The notes below the pieces were generated by a model that saw nothing but the letters and a program-made list of their open reading frames with translations, ran no database searches and had not been told where the DNA came from. Positions 8,740 through 17,774 of a DNA stretch of 39,584 nucleotides are shown one piece after another. Where the stretch lies: NCBI GenBank assembly GCA_036164085.1, contig JAYZJV010000015.1:1-39584 (forward strand). Reading direction: 5' to 3'. How positions within the stretch are numbered: position 1 is the first letter of the stretch; each line of letters starts with the position of its first letter. This DNA is from TMED-70 sp036164085 (lineage in GTDB: Bacteria; Chloroflexota; Dehalococcoidia; Lucifugimonadales; Lucifugimonadaceae). Made by a program: the position numbers and the translations under genes.

Positions 8740-10038
8740 ATGAAAATAGTAAACATAGAATCTTTTCCAATAAGAGTATCTAATAATGCTGATAAAGGTA
8801 GAAAAATTGACACAAAAAATATCAATACTGCCATGCTTGCAAATAATGAGCTTTCTGACAAAACCAATTCTTATGATAAACCAGAAAATAAAACTAATTC
8901 AAAAAGACACCTTGAAGCAAAATCTATGGACAGTTATGAAACTATAGTCAAAGACATGGGAGAATATTACATAGATGAAGGTTCTAATACATCTATATAT
9001 TCCAAGTCGCACGAAACTACTGTTGTAAAAATAGAAACTGACACAGGTATTATTGGCTGGGGAGAAGCACAATCTCCTGTAAGTCCTAATACTTCTGCCA
9101 CAATAATAAAAGATATAGTAACACCTCTTACAATAGGAAAAAACATTTTTGATGTTGAAGCAATCTGGCATAAAAACTACGCTGCAAAAAGAGAAAGAGG
9201 CCATTACACAGGGTTTTATATAGATGCGATTTGTGGAGTTGATATCGCAATTTGGGATGCTATTGGGAAAGCTTTAAATATGTCTACTGCTCAAGCAATG
9301 GGTGGCATTCATAGAAATAAAGTATCTTTATATAACGGAATTGGTGGAACTATACCTGAAGAAGTAGCAGATCAGGCAGAATGGTCTGTAGGAAAAGGTT
9401 ATAAATATCTAAAAATGCATTTAAAAGAAGATTTGGACAGAACTATAGAAATAGTTACTAAGGTTAGAGAAAGAGTGGGAGAATCCATAGGATTAATGCT
9501 AGATGTCCATATGGGCTTCGATACATTCAATGCAATTAAACTTGGCAAAGAATTAGAAAAAATAAATCTATTATGGTTAGAATCTCCTTCTGATCCTATA
9601 GATATTCCTGGTTTATGTGAAATTTCTAGATCTTTGGATTTGCCAATAGCTAATGGAGAGTGGACTAGAACTAAATATGAAATGAGAGAAATATTTGAAA
9701 AAAAAGCCTATGATATTTCGATGCCCGATATAGCTAGAACAGGGCTAACAGGAGGTAAGCAAATAGCAACAATTGCTGAATTGTATAATATTCCTGTTTC
9801 ACCTCATGTTGGAGGAGGAGGAATAGTATCTATAGCAGCAACATTACAATACTCAATGACTATTCCAAATTTCTTAATAATGGAACATTCAGAACAGGGA
9901 CATGCTGTTAAATCCATGATTCTATCCAACCCATTCGATGCTAAAAAAGGTCAATATTCTCTTCCTAATAAATCGGGGCTAGGTATTGATATTGATGAAG
10001 ACAAATTAGAAAAGTATAAGATTAAACCATCATTATAA
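8740..10038 (+). CDS. Mandelate racemase/muconate lactonizing enzyme-type enolase superfamily protein (paralogue 1)
   Basis: 432 residues, longer than the usual 370-400. Metal-ligand pattern: Asp255 (LDVH), Glu281 (LES), Glu307 (NGE); catalytic dyad Asp330 and His356 (SPH); K-x-H (Lys225/His227) replaces the K-x-K motif. This pattern points to the mandelate racemase subgroup, most members of which dehydrate sugar acids to 2-keto-3-deoxy acids. The extra length lies in an Asn/Lys/Asp-rich insertion (about residues 15-88) between the first two capping-domain strands, the region of the specificity-determining 20s loop. An SD (GGAG) precedes the ATG. It lies between the FAD oxidoreductase and the zinc dehydrogenase. 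The exact substrate cannot be read from sequence. Confidence 0.88.
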   Translation: MKIVNIESFPIRVSNNADKGRKIDTKNINTAMLANNELSDKTNSYDKPENKTNSKRHLEAKSMDSYETIVKDMGEYYIDEGSNTSIYSKSHETTVVKIETDTGIIGWGEAQSPVSPNTSATIIKDIVTPLTIGKNIFDVEAIWHKNYAAKRERGHYTGFYIDAICGVDIAIWDAIGKALNMSTAQAMGGIHRNKVSLYNGIGGTIPEEVADQAEWSVGKGYKYLKMHLKEDLDRTIEIVTKVRERVGESIGLMLDVHMGFDTFNAIKLGKELEKINLLWLESPSDPIDIPGLCEISRSLDLPIANGEWTRTKYEMREIFEKKAYDISMPDIARTGLTGGKQIATIAELYNIPVSPHVGGGGIVSIAATLQYSMTIPNFLIMEHSEQGHAVKSMILSNPFDAKKGQYSLPNKSGLGIDIDEDKLEKYKIKPSL

Positions 10039-10053
10039 GTTTAAGGAGATAAT

Positions 10054-11085
10054 ATGCGTGGAGTTGCTTTCAGAGGTAAAGGAGTTGCAGAGGTTATAGA
10101 TTATCCTGACATTTCTCCTGGTCCTGAACAAGTTTTAATAAAGCTTAGGTCATCAGGCTTGTGTGGATCAGATTTTACTAGATACAGAGATGATAATCCG
10201 AACAAGCATAATGGAGAGCTTAGAAGGCCTGGTCACGAACCTTGCGGAGAAATAGTTGAACTTGGATCCGGAGTCAAAAATCTAAAGATAGGTGATAGAA
10301 TAATCCAACATCATTATGAAGGATGTAGAGAATGTAATTATTGCCTAACAGGTTGGCAACAGCTATGTGAAGTTGTTGAAAAGAAGGAATATTATGGCGG
10401 GAGTATGCACGGAGGTCATGGGGATTATATGGTAGCTCATGAATCAACATGTGTATCGCTTCCAGATGACTTATCCTATGAAACAGGTGCATATCTTGCT
10501 TGTGGAGCTAGTACTGCTTTTCAAGCATTAAAAAAATTAGAAGTTTCAGGGCTAGAAACTTTAGCTGTCTTTGGACAAGGACCTGTAGGATTAGCTGCAA
10601 CAATGTTTGCAAAAGAAATTGGAGCAAGAATTATTGCAGTAGATATTTCAGAAGAAAGATTAAAGATGGCAAAAGATTCTGGTGCTTGGCAGACAGTAAA
10701 TCCTAAAAATGGGAATGTATCTGAACAAATAAAAGATCTTACTGATGGATTTGGTGCGGATTCTACATTAGAAGCTGCAGGATTAGCTGAGACAAGAATA
10801 TCAGCAGTAGAGTCTACAAGAATCTTTGGCAAAACATGTTTAGTTGGAGAAGGAGGAGAAGTAACATATGAGCCTACTCCTCACATAATTCATAGGCATT
10901 TAACTATGCTTGGATCATGGACATTCTCGACATTTGGACTTGAAGAGGCTGCTAAGTTTACAGCAGAAAGAAATATACCTTTAGATTCAGTAATTACATC
11001 AAGGTCAAGCATAGAAAATGCTCCAAAAGCATACACAGAGTTTTCAAAAGGTGCACCTGGGAAGTTTGTAATAAATTGGGATTAA
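10054..11085 (+). CDS. Zinc-dependent medium-chain alcohol/polyol dehydrogenase
   Basis: 343 residues. Catalytic zinc site: Cys37 (LCGSD) and His61-Glu62 (GHEP). Structural zinc site: Cys91, Cys94, Cys97 and Cys105 in the standard spacing. The NAD(P)-binding motif is GQGPVG (174-179), with Asp197 at the end of beta-2, favouring NAD. Related to threonine and sorbitol dehydrogenases. AAGGAGAT gives a strong ribosome-binding site at 10043-10050. As last gene of the 6740-11085 unit, it probably oxidises a hydroxyl of the sugar or sugar acid handled by the neighbouring enolase paralogue (inference). Confidence 0.9.
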   Translation: MRGVAFRGKGVAEVIDYPDISPGPEQVLIKLRSSGLCGSDFTRYRDDNPNKHNGELRRPGHEPCGEIVELGSGVKNLKIGDRIIQHHYEGCRECNYCLTGWQQLCEVVEKKEYYGGSMHGGHGDYMVAHESTCVSLPDDLSYETGAYLACGASTAFQALKKLEVSGLETLAVFGQGPVGLAATMFAKEIGARIIAVDISEERLKMAKDSGAWQTVNPKNGNVSEQIKDLTDGFGADSTLEAAGLAETRISAVESTRIFGKTCLVGEGGEVTYEPTPHIIHRHLTMLGSWTFSTFGLEEAAKFTAERNIPLDSVITSRSSIENAPKAYTEFSKGAPGKFVINWD

Positions 11086-11101
11086 AACCATCCTCTATTA
11101 T

Positions 11102-11593
11102 TTAATCTGTAGTTTCTAAATCAAGTAGAAAACTTTTTGATGTTAACCCTGCTCCATATCCACCCAATTTTCCATCATTTGCTATTATTCTGTGACATGG
11201 AATTATGATTGAAATAGGATTTTTATTGTTTGCATTTCCCACTGCTCTGTAAGATCTTGGATTATTAATCAATTTAGCAACATCCATGTAACTAGCAGTT
11301 TCTCCATATTTTATTGATCTTAATTTATTCCAAACATTCATTTGAAATTTTGTCCCATATAAAAATTTTATAGAAATATCAAAAATTTTCCTTTTCCCTG
11401 AAAAGTATTCAGTAAGTTGAATAATAGTATCTTTTATTATTTGACTAGGTTTTTCTTGAATCTTTTTATCAAAAAAAATTGAATTAATATGATTGTCAGA
11501 CCTATAAAATTTTAAAAAGTACAGATAGTTTTTATCAGAAATTAATTGCAAAGGTCCAACTGGTGAATCATAAATTTCACTAAAATATGACAT
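11102..11593 (-). CDS. ogt: Methylated-DNA-protein-cysteine methyltransferase
   Basis: 163 residues. It transfers methyl groups from O6-alkylguanine (and O4-alkylthymine) in DNA to its own cysteine in a single-turnover repair reaction. The active site IPCHRII places the acceptor at Cys133, followed by GGYGAG; the helix-turn-helix region around 100-124 (SYMDVAKLI, YRAVGNAN) carries the arginine-finger segment. The ATG at 11593, one base after the stop of the upstream SDR, is preferred over an in-frame GTG at 11617 that would overlap it. An unusual passenger in an operon of metabolic enzymes, probably by gene packing rather than function. The symbol denotes the family; which MGMT subtype is not certain. 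Confidence 0.9.
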   Translation of the reverse strand: MSYFSEIYDSPVGPLQLISDKNYLYFLKFYRSDNHINSIFFDKKIQEKPSQIIKDTIIQLTEYFSGKRKIFDISIKFLYGTKFQMNVWNKLRSIKYGETASYMDVAKLINNPRSYRAVGNANNKNPISIIIPCHRIIANDGKLGGYGAGLTSKSFLLDLETTD

Positions 11594-11594
11594 A

Positions 11595-12344
11595 TCAGTA
11601 AGTAGCTCTTCCACCACTTATATCAAATACAGCTCCAGTAGAATAAGAACATTCTTCACTAGAAAGCCAACTAACTAATGAGGACACTTCTTCATGGTTT
11701 ACGAACCTATTTCTTGGTATTTTTGACAACATATAATCAATATGTTCTTCAGTCATTTGTTCAAAAATTCTAGTTTTACCAGCAGAAGGAGTTATGCAAT
11801 TTACAGAAATATTATATTGAGAAAGTTCTTTCCCTAAAGATTTAGTCATAGCTATGACAGCTGCTTTAGCTGAACTATATGCTACTGCATTTGGGTTCCC
11901 TTCTTTGCCAGCAATTGAAGCAATATTTATAATCCTTCCATAATTATTTTTTATCATATGAGGAACTATATTTTTAGAGCAATAGAATACTCCATTTAGG
12001 TCAACGTCTATAACTTTATTCCATTCGTCAACAGGATAATCCCATGTTGTCTCGTTAGGTCCGGTAATTCCTGCATTATTTACAAAGATGTCAATTTTAT
12101 TAAATTTTTTTATGGCATTATTTATTCCATTTTTGACAGCTATATTATCTATTACATCAACCTCATCAAAAAAGCAGTTATTGCTATCAATTTTTTTTTG
12201 AGTACTTGATAACATTTCTTTATCAATATCCCAAACCATCACTTTAGCGCCAGATTCAAGAAACCTTTCAGTTATAGCCAAACCAAAGCCTTGTGCTCCA
12301 CCAGTTACAATCGCGTTCCTACCCTTTAAATCAATGTCATTCAT
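11595..12344 (-). CDS. Short-chain dehydrogenase/reductase, FabG/KduD-like
   Basis: 249 residues, classical SDR length. TGGAQGFG (14-21), Asp39 after beta-2 (NAD preference), NNAG (89-92), Ser143, and YSSAK with Tyr156/Lys160 are all present. Classical SDRs of this kind oxidise sugar or secondary alcohols or reduce 3-oxo groups; the neighbourhood points to catabolism rather than fatty acid synthesis (inference). It overlaps the upstream aminotransferase-like gene by eight bases, so the two are translationally coupled. Confidence 0.88.
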   Translation of the reverse strand: MNDIDLKGRNAIVTGGAQGFGLAITERFLESGAKVMVWDIDKEMLSSTQKKIDSNNCFFDEVDVIDNIAVKNGINNAIKKFNKIDIFVNNAGITGPNETTWDYPVDEWNKVIDVDLNGVFYCSKNIVPHMIKNNYGRIINIASIAGKEGNPNAVAYSSAKAAVIAMTKSLGKELSQYNISVNCITPSAGKTRIFEQMTEEHIDYMLSKIPRNRFVNHEEVSSLVSWLSSEECSYSTGAVFDISGGRATY

Positions 12345-13701
12345 TGATACATTCCTTTATTTGAGTTGCTATTTCTCTTGTTTTATCTACAAAATAATCA
12401 ATTTCCTTATCATTCATTAGTATGTTTAAAGCCCCTGCATTTTTCAGTTGCAGTAAAACTCCATTGTTTCTAAGATAGCTAAATAAAATCTTTGTCATTT
12501 CAGAATTATTTTCTATAAAAGTCCTGTAATCTAATATTTTATTTTGATTAAAGTTAATCCCAAATAATGAACCATATCCAGTAACTTGAACAGGCAAATC
12601 TATTTCATCAAAAACAGATTTCAATCTGTCTCTTAATCTTTCTCCTAGAGAATTCATTTGATTGAAATTTTTATCAGTCAGATTACTCATAACGGCCACA
12701 CCAGCTTCCATTGTCAAAGGATTCCCATTGAATGTGCCTGCATGGGCAATGTCATATTTTTTACTGGTTGGATCAAATAATTCCATAATTTCTTCTTTGC
12801 CACCAAAAGCTCCTACAGGTAAGCCTCCACCTATGATTTTCCCTAAGGTAGTCATATCAGGAGTGATATTGAATGATTCTTGTGCTCCACCTCTTGATAC
12901 TCTAAAGCTTTGTATTTCATCAAAAATTAAAACAATCCCTAATTCTTCTGTTATATTTCTAATAAATTTCAGAAAATCAATATCTAAAGGTAAATAACCA
13001 AAATTAGAAATTATTGGCTCCATTATTATGCAGGATAAATCATCTTTAAATTTTGTTATTAATTCTTTTGATTTTTCAATATCGTTATATGGCAGAACAA
13101 TTACATCATCAAGAATGCTTGAAGGTTGAAAACTATATTCAGGTATTCCTGGATGAGTTTCAGGATTTAAGTCACTTTTTTTAGGATAAACACTGACAGA
13201 AACATGATCATGAGTTCCATGATAACCACCTTCGAATTTAGCGATTTTAGTTTTTTTTGTAAAAGACCTTGAAGCCATTATTGCCATCATCGTTGCTTCT
13301 GTTCCGGAATTTGTAAATCTAACTTTATCCATGGAAGGGATTCTACCAACAAGAATATCTGCTAATTTAGTTTGTCCATCTGTTGGAACACTGTATACAG
13401 TTCCTTCTTCTATTTGATCTGAAAGGGCTTTAACAATTTCAGGATTCGCGTGGCCTAGGATAAGAGTAGTAGCATTTAACATAAAGTCTAAATAATTATT
13501 CCCATCTATGTCATATATGTACATTCCTTTAGCTTTATCAACAAAAAAAGGATAAGGATCCATCCATTGAGTTGTTCTAGTATTTCCTCCTGGCATAACT
13601 TTTGTAGCAGATTTATGCTTTAATAAAGATTTTTGTGTGTTTTCAAGATATGTTTTATTCTGTTGTTCTAATAAACCATTAATTTTGTTTTGCATTGTCA
13701 T
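12337..13701 (-). CDS. Class III aminotransferase, glutamate-1-semialdehyde 2,1-aminomutase-like
   Basis: 454 residues. PLP fold type I, class III features: NSGTEA (131-136), YHGTHD (160-165), EPI at 228-230, DEIQ with Asp261 (pyridine nitrogen), and LGKIIGGG with Lys288 as the Schiff-base lysine; AGTFNGNP follows, as in GSA aminomutases. Whether it is HemL itself or one of the many HemL-like aminotransferases is unresolved. With a MATE exporter upstream and an SDR downstream rather than tetrapyrrole genes, a non-heme role is favoured. ATG at 13701, with a second in-frame ATG two codons later. Confidence 0.85.
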   Translation of the reverse strand: MTMQNKINGLLEQQNKTYLENTQKSLLKHKSATKVMPGGNTRTTQWMDPYPFFVDKAKGMYIYDIDGNNYLDFMLNATTLILGHANPEIVKALSDQIEEGTVYSVPTDGQTKLADILVGRIPSMDKVRFTNSGTEATMMAIMASRSFTKKTKIAKFEGGYHGTHDHVSVSVYPKKSDLNPETHPGIPEYSFQPSSILDDVIVLPYNDIEKSKELITKFKDDLSCIIMEPIISNFGYLPLDIDFLKFIRNITEELGIVLIFDEIQSFRVSRGGAQESFNITPDMTTLGKIIGGGLPVGAFGGKEEIMELFDPTSKKYDIAHAGTFNGNPLTMEAGVAVMSNLTDKNFNQMNSLGERLRDRLKSVFDEIDLPVQVTGYGSLFGINFNQNKILDYRTFIENNSEMTKILFSYLRNNGVLLQLKNAGALNILMNDKEIDYFVDKTREIATQIKECINE

Positions 13702-13722
13702 ATTATTATTTGTTTCAGATTA

Positions 13723-15099
13723 TTATATAGAATTTGTTCTATTAAGTATTTTTTTTGGATTCCAAACCGACCCAAACATATTTATAGATAAAATTAAACC
13801 GACTGAAGACATGCCAAAAGCAATTACAAAAAATAGAAATTTTATTTCTAATTCTAAAACAACACAAAGAAAGCCTAATGCTGTCACAATAAACAAACGT
13901 GTTAATCCTCCTGTTATCGGAATGAGCATTTTCCCAGTTCCTTGGCTAGCAAAATATAGAGTTTTACCCAATGCAAATATTGGATAAAAAGGTGCAACAA
14001 TAGTTAAATAAAGCGCTCCAATCAAATAAGCGTCATTATTAGTTGTAAAAAAATCTAGCCATAAACTTGGTGATATAGAAAAAGTTATTCCAACAATAGC
14101 AGCAATTGACGCTATAAAAAAAGCACCAACCCAAGATGCTTTTCTAGCTCTAGAAAATTGACTGGCTCCAAAATTAGTTCCCACACATGAAGTCAAAACA
14201 CCTCCTACTCCAAAAGCAAATGGTATTAAAGTTTGTTCTAACCTTGCACATACACCGTATCCTGCAATAGCTTCGGTGCCAAATCTTGATATAAAAGTTG
14301 TCGTAAAAATCATAGTTAAAGCAATACTAGTGCTATTTATAGCCCCTAATCCTCCTACATTCAAAATATCCACAAATATGTCTTTTCTGAATTTTGATAT
14401 TTTTAATTTAACTGGATATTTACCACTAAATATAGAGATCAGCATAGTAGTTGCAAAAAAAGCTTGAGGAAGAATTATTGCCAACGCAAGTCCATTAATT
14501 CCTAATGAGGGGAAAAAAAACCATCCCATAGATAAAGCTCCACTTAGAAAAAGCTGCAAGAGTCCCATTGAAACATTGATTAGAGCTAATAATTGGTAAT
14601 CTCCAAATGATCGATATATTGAAAGCATTAAATAAAAGAGAAAGATAGTTGGTGATAAACAAAAAAATATTCTAGTGTAGTCCACAGCCTGATCAACAAC
14701 TGATGGTTCGGCGCCCATAAGAATGAATAAATTTCTTGAAAAAAATACGAAAAGTATAAAAAAAGTAAAAGCAACTACTATATATATAATTATTGAGTGC
14801 CAAATTACTGTATTTGCTCGATCTAAATCATTTTTTCCTATAGCTCTAGATAAAGAAGAAACAACTCCACCACCTATCGCTCCTGCACCAATCATTCCCG
14901 ACAATGAAACTAATGGAAATACCATAGCTACACTTGCTAAGGGAACAATACCTAGTTGACCTGCAAAAAATGGTTCAGCAAATGCAATTATTAGCATAAA
15001 AAAAACTGAGAACATATTCGGTGCGGCTAATTTAAAAAGCATAGAGTGTATTGAACCATTCAAAATTAGTTGAATTCTTTTGGATTCTTGTAGACTCAA
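13723..15099 (-). CDS. MATE family efflux transporter
   Basis: About 458 residues with twelve hydrophobic segments in two homologous halves, as in MATE (multidrug and toxic compound extrusion) antiporters driven by Na+ or H+. Conserved features include an N-terminal KLAAPN stretch, a GFGTEAIAGYG-like patch at the start of the second half, and a GVGGVLTSCVGTNFGA segment. The TTG at 15099 is preferred because GGAGAG sits seven bases upstream; an in-frame TTG at 15111 would lie inside the candidate promoter and lacks an SD. First gene of the MATE, aminotransferase-like, SDR, Ogt operon; it may export a product or by-product of that pathway (inference). Confidence 0.88.
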   Translation of the reverse strand: MSLQESKRIQLILNGSIHSMLFKLAAPNMFSVFFMLIIAFAEPFFAGQLGIVPLASVAMVFPLVSLSGMIGAGAIGGGVVSSLSRAIGKNDLDRANTVIWHSIIIYIVVAFTFFILFVFFSRNLFILMGAEPSVVDQAVDYTRIFFCLSPTIFLFYLMLSIYRSFGDYQLLALINVSMGLLQLFLSGALSMGWFFFPSLGINGLALAIILPQAFFATTMLISIFSGKYPVKLKISKFRKDIFVDILNVGGLGAINSTSIALTMIFTTTFISRFGTEAIAGYGVCARLEQTLIPFAFGVGGVLTSCVGTNFGASQFSRARKASWVGAFFIASIAAIVGITFSISPSLWLDFFTTNNDAYLIGALYLTIVAPFYPIFALGKTLYFASQGTGKMLIPITGGLTRLFIVTALGFLCVVLELEIKFLFFVIAFGMSSVGLILSINMFGSVWNPKKILNRTNSI

Positions 15100-15189
15100 T
15101 TTGCTCTCCAAATTTTATAAATAAAGTACTAGCAGACAACTGCATAGGTATGTATTATATGATAAAAAATTTATTTATTGGAGATAAAA

Positions 15190-16215
15190 ATGCCTTATGG
15201 TGGTAATGACTGGTTAGAAATAACAAAAGAAGAGATAATTGAACCTTCAATTCCTATATGTGACCCACATCACCATTATTGGGATCTCAGAGTAGAACGA
15301 ACTCCATATGGAAGGTACCTATTACACGAATTACTTGAAGATATAAAAGACCACAATGTAACTTCCACTGTTTTTATTGAAGCTAGAGCTTTATATAGTG
15401 CTGACTTGGAAAAAGATTTTAAACCAGTAGGAGAAGTAGAATTTGTAGAAGGATTATCTGCGGCAAGTGCCAGTGGTATATATGGTAAAAGTAGAGCCTC
15501 TAGTTCAATTATAGGGCATGCAAATTTAAATTTAGGGAACAAAGTAGAACCAGTATTAGAAGCATTGCTAGAAGCCAGTCCTAGGAGATTTAAGGGGATA
15601 AGGCATATTGTAGCCTGGGACAATGATAAAGCAGTCGATTCAATTCCTGTTTATAACTTAGAAGAACAAATGAATACAAAAAATTTTATAGAAGGAGCAA
15701 AAATTCTAAGTAAAATGGGGTTAACTTTTGACTCATGGATGTATTTTCATCAATTACCTCAGTTATTAAATCTAGCAAAACAAGTCCCAGATCTACCTAT
15801 AGTTGTTGATCATGTGGGTGGAATTCTGTTGGTTGGAGAATATGCCCACAAAAAAGAAGAGGTCTTGAAGGAATGGGAAAAGAATATTTCAGACCTATCT
15901 GAATGTCCTAATGTTGAAATTAAACTAGGAGGACTTGGGATGCCTATAACTGGGCATGATTGGCACTTAAGAAAAAACCCAGTAGGATCTGATGAATTAG
16001 CAAATCAAATGAAATATTTTCTAGATTATTGTATAGAAAAGTTTGGCCCTGAGAGAGGAATGTTTGAAAGTAATTTCCCTGTTGATAAAGTTTCTTTCAG
16101 CTATAACATCCTCTATAACGCCTTCAAAAAATATTCAAAAAGCTATTCAAAATCTGAAAGAGCTGCAATGTTTCATGATAATGCAATTAGATTTTATAAA
16201 GTAAAAGAAGCATAG
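15190..16215 (+). CDS. Amidohydrolase-2 family hydrolase (PF04909-type)
   Basis: 341 residues, TIM-barrel metal-dependent hydrolase. DPHHHYWD (25-32) supplies the H-x-H metal pair (His27, His29); VDHVGG later in the chain supplies the beta-strand 6 histidine; FESNFPVD near the C-terminus supplies the late Asp. Members include lactonases (4-sulfomuconolactonase, fucono- and rhamnonolactonase) and 2-pyrone-4,6-dicarboxylate hydrolases. Next to an HpcH/HpaI aldolase a sugar-acid lactonase is plausible (inference). A TTG at 15178 is in frame, but GGAG at 15180-15183 is the SD for the ATG at 15190, so that start is used. Confidence 0.85.
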   Translation: MPYGGNDWLEITKEEIIEPSIPICDPHHHYWDLRVERTPYGRYLLHELLEDIKDHNVTSTVFIEARALYSADLEKDFKPVGEVEFVEGLSAASASGIYGKSRASSSIIGHANLNLGNKVEPVLEALLEASPRRFKGIRHIVAWDNDKAVDSIPVYNLEEQMNTKNFIEGAKILSKMGLTFDSWMYFHQLPQLLNLAKQVPDLPIVVDHVGGILLVGEYAHKKEEVLKEWEKNISDLSECPNVEIKLGGLGMPITGHDWHLRKNPVGSDELANQMKYFLDYCIEKFGPERGMFESNFPVDKVSFSYNILYNAFKKYSKSYSKSERAAMFHDNAIRFYKVKEA

Positions 16216-16228
16216 AAAGAGATTAAGT

Positions 16229-17005
16229 ATGGAGTACAACAAAATTCTAAAAAAAACACACTCAAACGAAGTAGCAATAGGGTTAAACCTTGCTTTAAAT
16301 TCACCTCATTTAATTGAGTTTTTTGGATCCCTCGGATTTGATTGGGTATTCATTGATTGTGAACATGGTTCAATGACTGATTCCGAAGCAGAAAACATGA
16401 TAAGAGCTGCAGAATTATATGGCATGGCACCCGTTGTTAGAGTTCCTGGAAATGAACCCCATATTATATTAAAAATGCTTGATGCTGGAGCAAAAGGTAT
16501 TGTTGTACCACATGTTGATACAGTTGAAGATGCAATTAAAGCTAGGGATGCAGCTAAATATCCTCCTTTAGGCAAGAGGGGCTCTAACTATGGAACAGGA
16601 AGAAATAATAATTACGGTTCTTTGATAAAAGAAACGTCAGAATATTACGATTTTGCTAATAAAAACACTATTCTTTTTGCACTAATAGAATCTAAAGAAT
16701 CAGTAGAAAATATTGATGATATACTAGATGTAGAGGGAATAGATGCAACTTGGCTTGGTCCTTCAGATATGGCCCTTTCTATGGGACTACCTGGTAAAGA
16801 TCATGTAAAAGAACATTTAGATTTAGTTGTAAAAAAAACAATTGAAAGAAAAAAAATAGCTGCTGCAACTCATTCCGGACCTGACCAATTTGATGAATAT
16901 GAACATTTTTTTAATTTAGGAGCTAGGGTTTTGTCTATTACATCCCTTTCATTACTAAAAGAATCCGCTTTAGATTGGCAGCAAAAAATTAGACACCTAA
17001 AATAA
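16229..17005 (+). CDS. HpcH/HpaI class II aldolase
   Basis: 258 residues. Divalent-metal pyruvate aldolase that cleaves 4-hydroxy-2-oxo or 2-keto-3-deoxy acids to pyruvate and an aldehyde. Catalytic residues fit HpaI nearly residue for residue: DCEHG with His46, VRVP with Arg71, LIES with Glu154, and GPSD with Asp180. Closest well-known functions are 2-keto-3-deoxy-L-rhamnonate, 2-keto-3-deoxyglucarate and 4-hydroxy-2-oxoheptanedioate aldolases; which one cannot be decided. Thirteen bases follow the amidohydrolase and one base precedes the ABC ATPase, so it is part of one operon. Confidence 0.9.
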   Translation: MEYNKILKKTHSNEVAIGLNLALNSPHLIEFFGSLGFDWVFIDCEHGSMTDSEAENMIRAAELYGMAPVVRVPGNEPHIILKMLDAGAKGIVVPHVDTVEDAIKARDAAKYPPLGKRGSNYGTGRNNNYGSLIKETSEYYDFANKNTILFALIESKESVENIDDILDVEGIDATWLGPSDMALSMGLPGKDHVKEHLDLVVKKTIERKKIAAATHSGPDQFDEYEHFFNLGARVLSITSLSLLKESALDWQQKIRHLK

Positions 17006-17006
17006 T

Positions 17007-17774
17007 ATGTCAAAAAATCAAGAAATGATTTCTGTAAAGAAATTGGTAAAAAAGTATGATGATTTCACTGCTGTCAAAGGCATAGATTTTGAAGTATCTA
17101 AAGGAGAAATCTTCGGTTTGCTTGGTCCTAATGGAGCAGGGAAAACAACCACTGTCGAAATATTAGAAGGTTTAAGGAAACCGTCTTCAGGTTATGCAGA
17201 GATAGATGGAATTGACGTAGCCAAAAATACTAAAGAAGTAAAAAAAATCATAGGAGTTCAATTACAAGAATGCTCTTTCTTTGATAAATTAAGTCTTTTT
17301 GAAATAATAGAGATGTTTTCTGTATTTTATTCTTCAAAACCAGATATAGATGATATTTTAAAAAAAGTAGGTTTATTAGAAAAAAGAAATTCTTATTATA
17401 AGCCGCTTTCAGGAGGGCAAAAACAAAGATTATCTATAGCTGTAGCTTTAGTAAATGATCCAAAAGTTTTATTTTTAGATGAACCTACTACAGGGTTAGA
17501 TCCTCAAGCCAGAAGAAATATGTGGGAATTGATTGATCAAATTAGAAATGATGGAAAAACTGTAATTCTAACTACTCATTATATGGAAGAGGCAGAAAGT
17601 TTATGCGACAGAGTAGCTATAATTGACTCTGGAGAAATAGTAAAAATCGATTCTCCTAAAAATCTTATTAGAGAACTAATAAATTCTGGTTTCAAAGTCC
17701 AGAAAAAAACACAAGAAGCAACTTTGGAAGATGTTTTTATAAATCTAACTGGTAAGAGTTTGAGAGAAAACTAA
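17007..17774 (+). CDS. ABC-2 type transporter ATP-binding protein
   Basis: 255 residues. Walker A GPNGAGKT (40-47), Q-loop near Gln87, signature LSGGQ (134-138), Walker B VLFLDEP (154-160), D-loop GLDP and H-loop TTHYMEEAE. The DRA/CcmA-type sequence is typical of exporters paired with an ABC-2 permease, which follows with a one-base overlap. Cytoplasmic ATPase powering export of an unidentified substrate; the sugar-acid enzymes upstream in the same operon do not by themselves name it. Confidence 0.92.
   Translation: MSKNQEMISVKKLVKKYDDFTAVKGIDFEVSKGEIFGLLGPNGAGKTTTVEILEGLRKPSSGYAEIDGIDVAKNTKEVKKIIGVQLQECSFFDKLSLFEIIEMFSVFYSSKPDIDDILKKVGLLEKRNSYYKPLSGGQKQRLSIAVALVNDPKVLFLDEPTTGLDPQARRNMWELIDQIRNDGKTVILTTHYMEEAESLCDRVAIIDSGEIVKIDSPKNLIRELINSGFKVQKKTQEATLEDVFINLTGKSLREN

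Noticed and set aside
10521..10832. Long open frame antisense to the zinc dehydrogenase gene, with similar antisense frames in other genes
   Set aside because: The translations lack family motifs and their composition is that of a mirror reading of a real gene; the sense proteins are clear.
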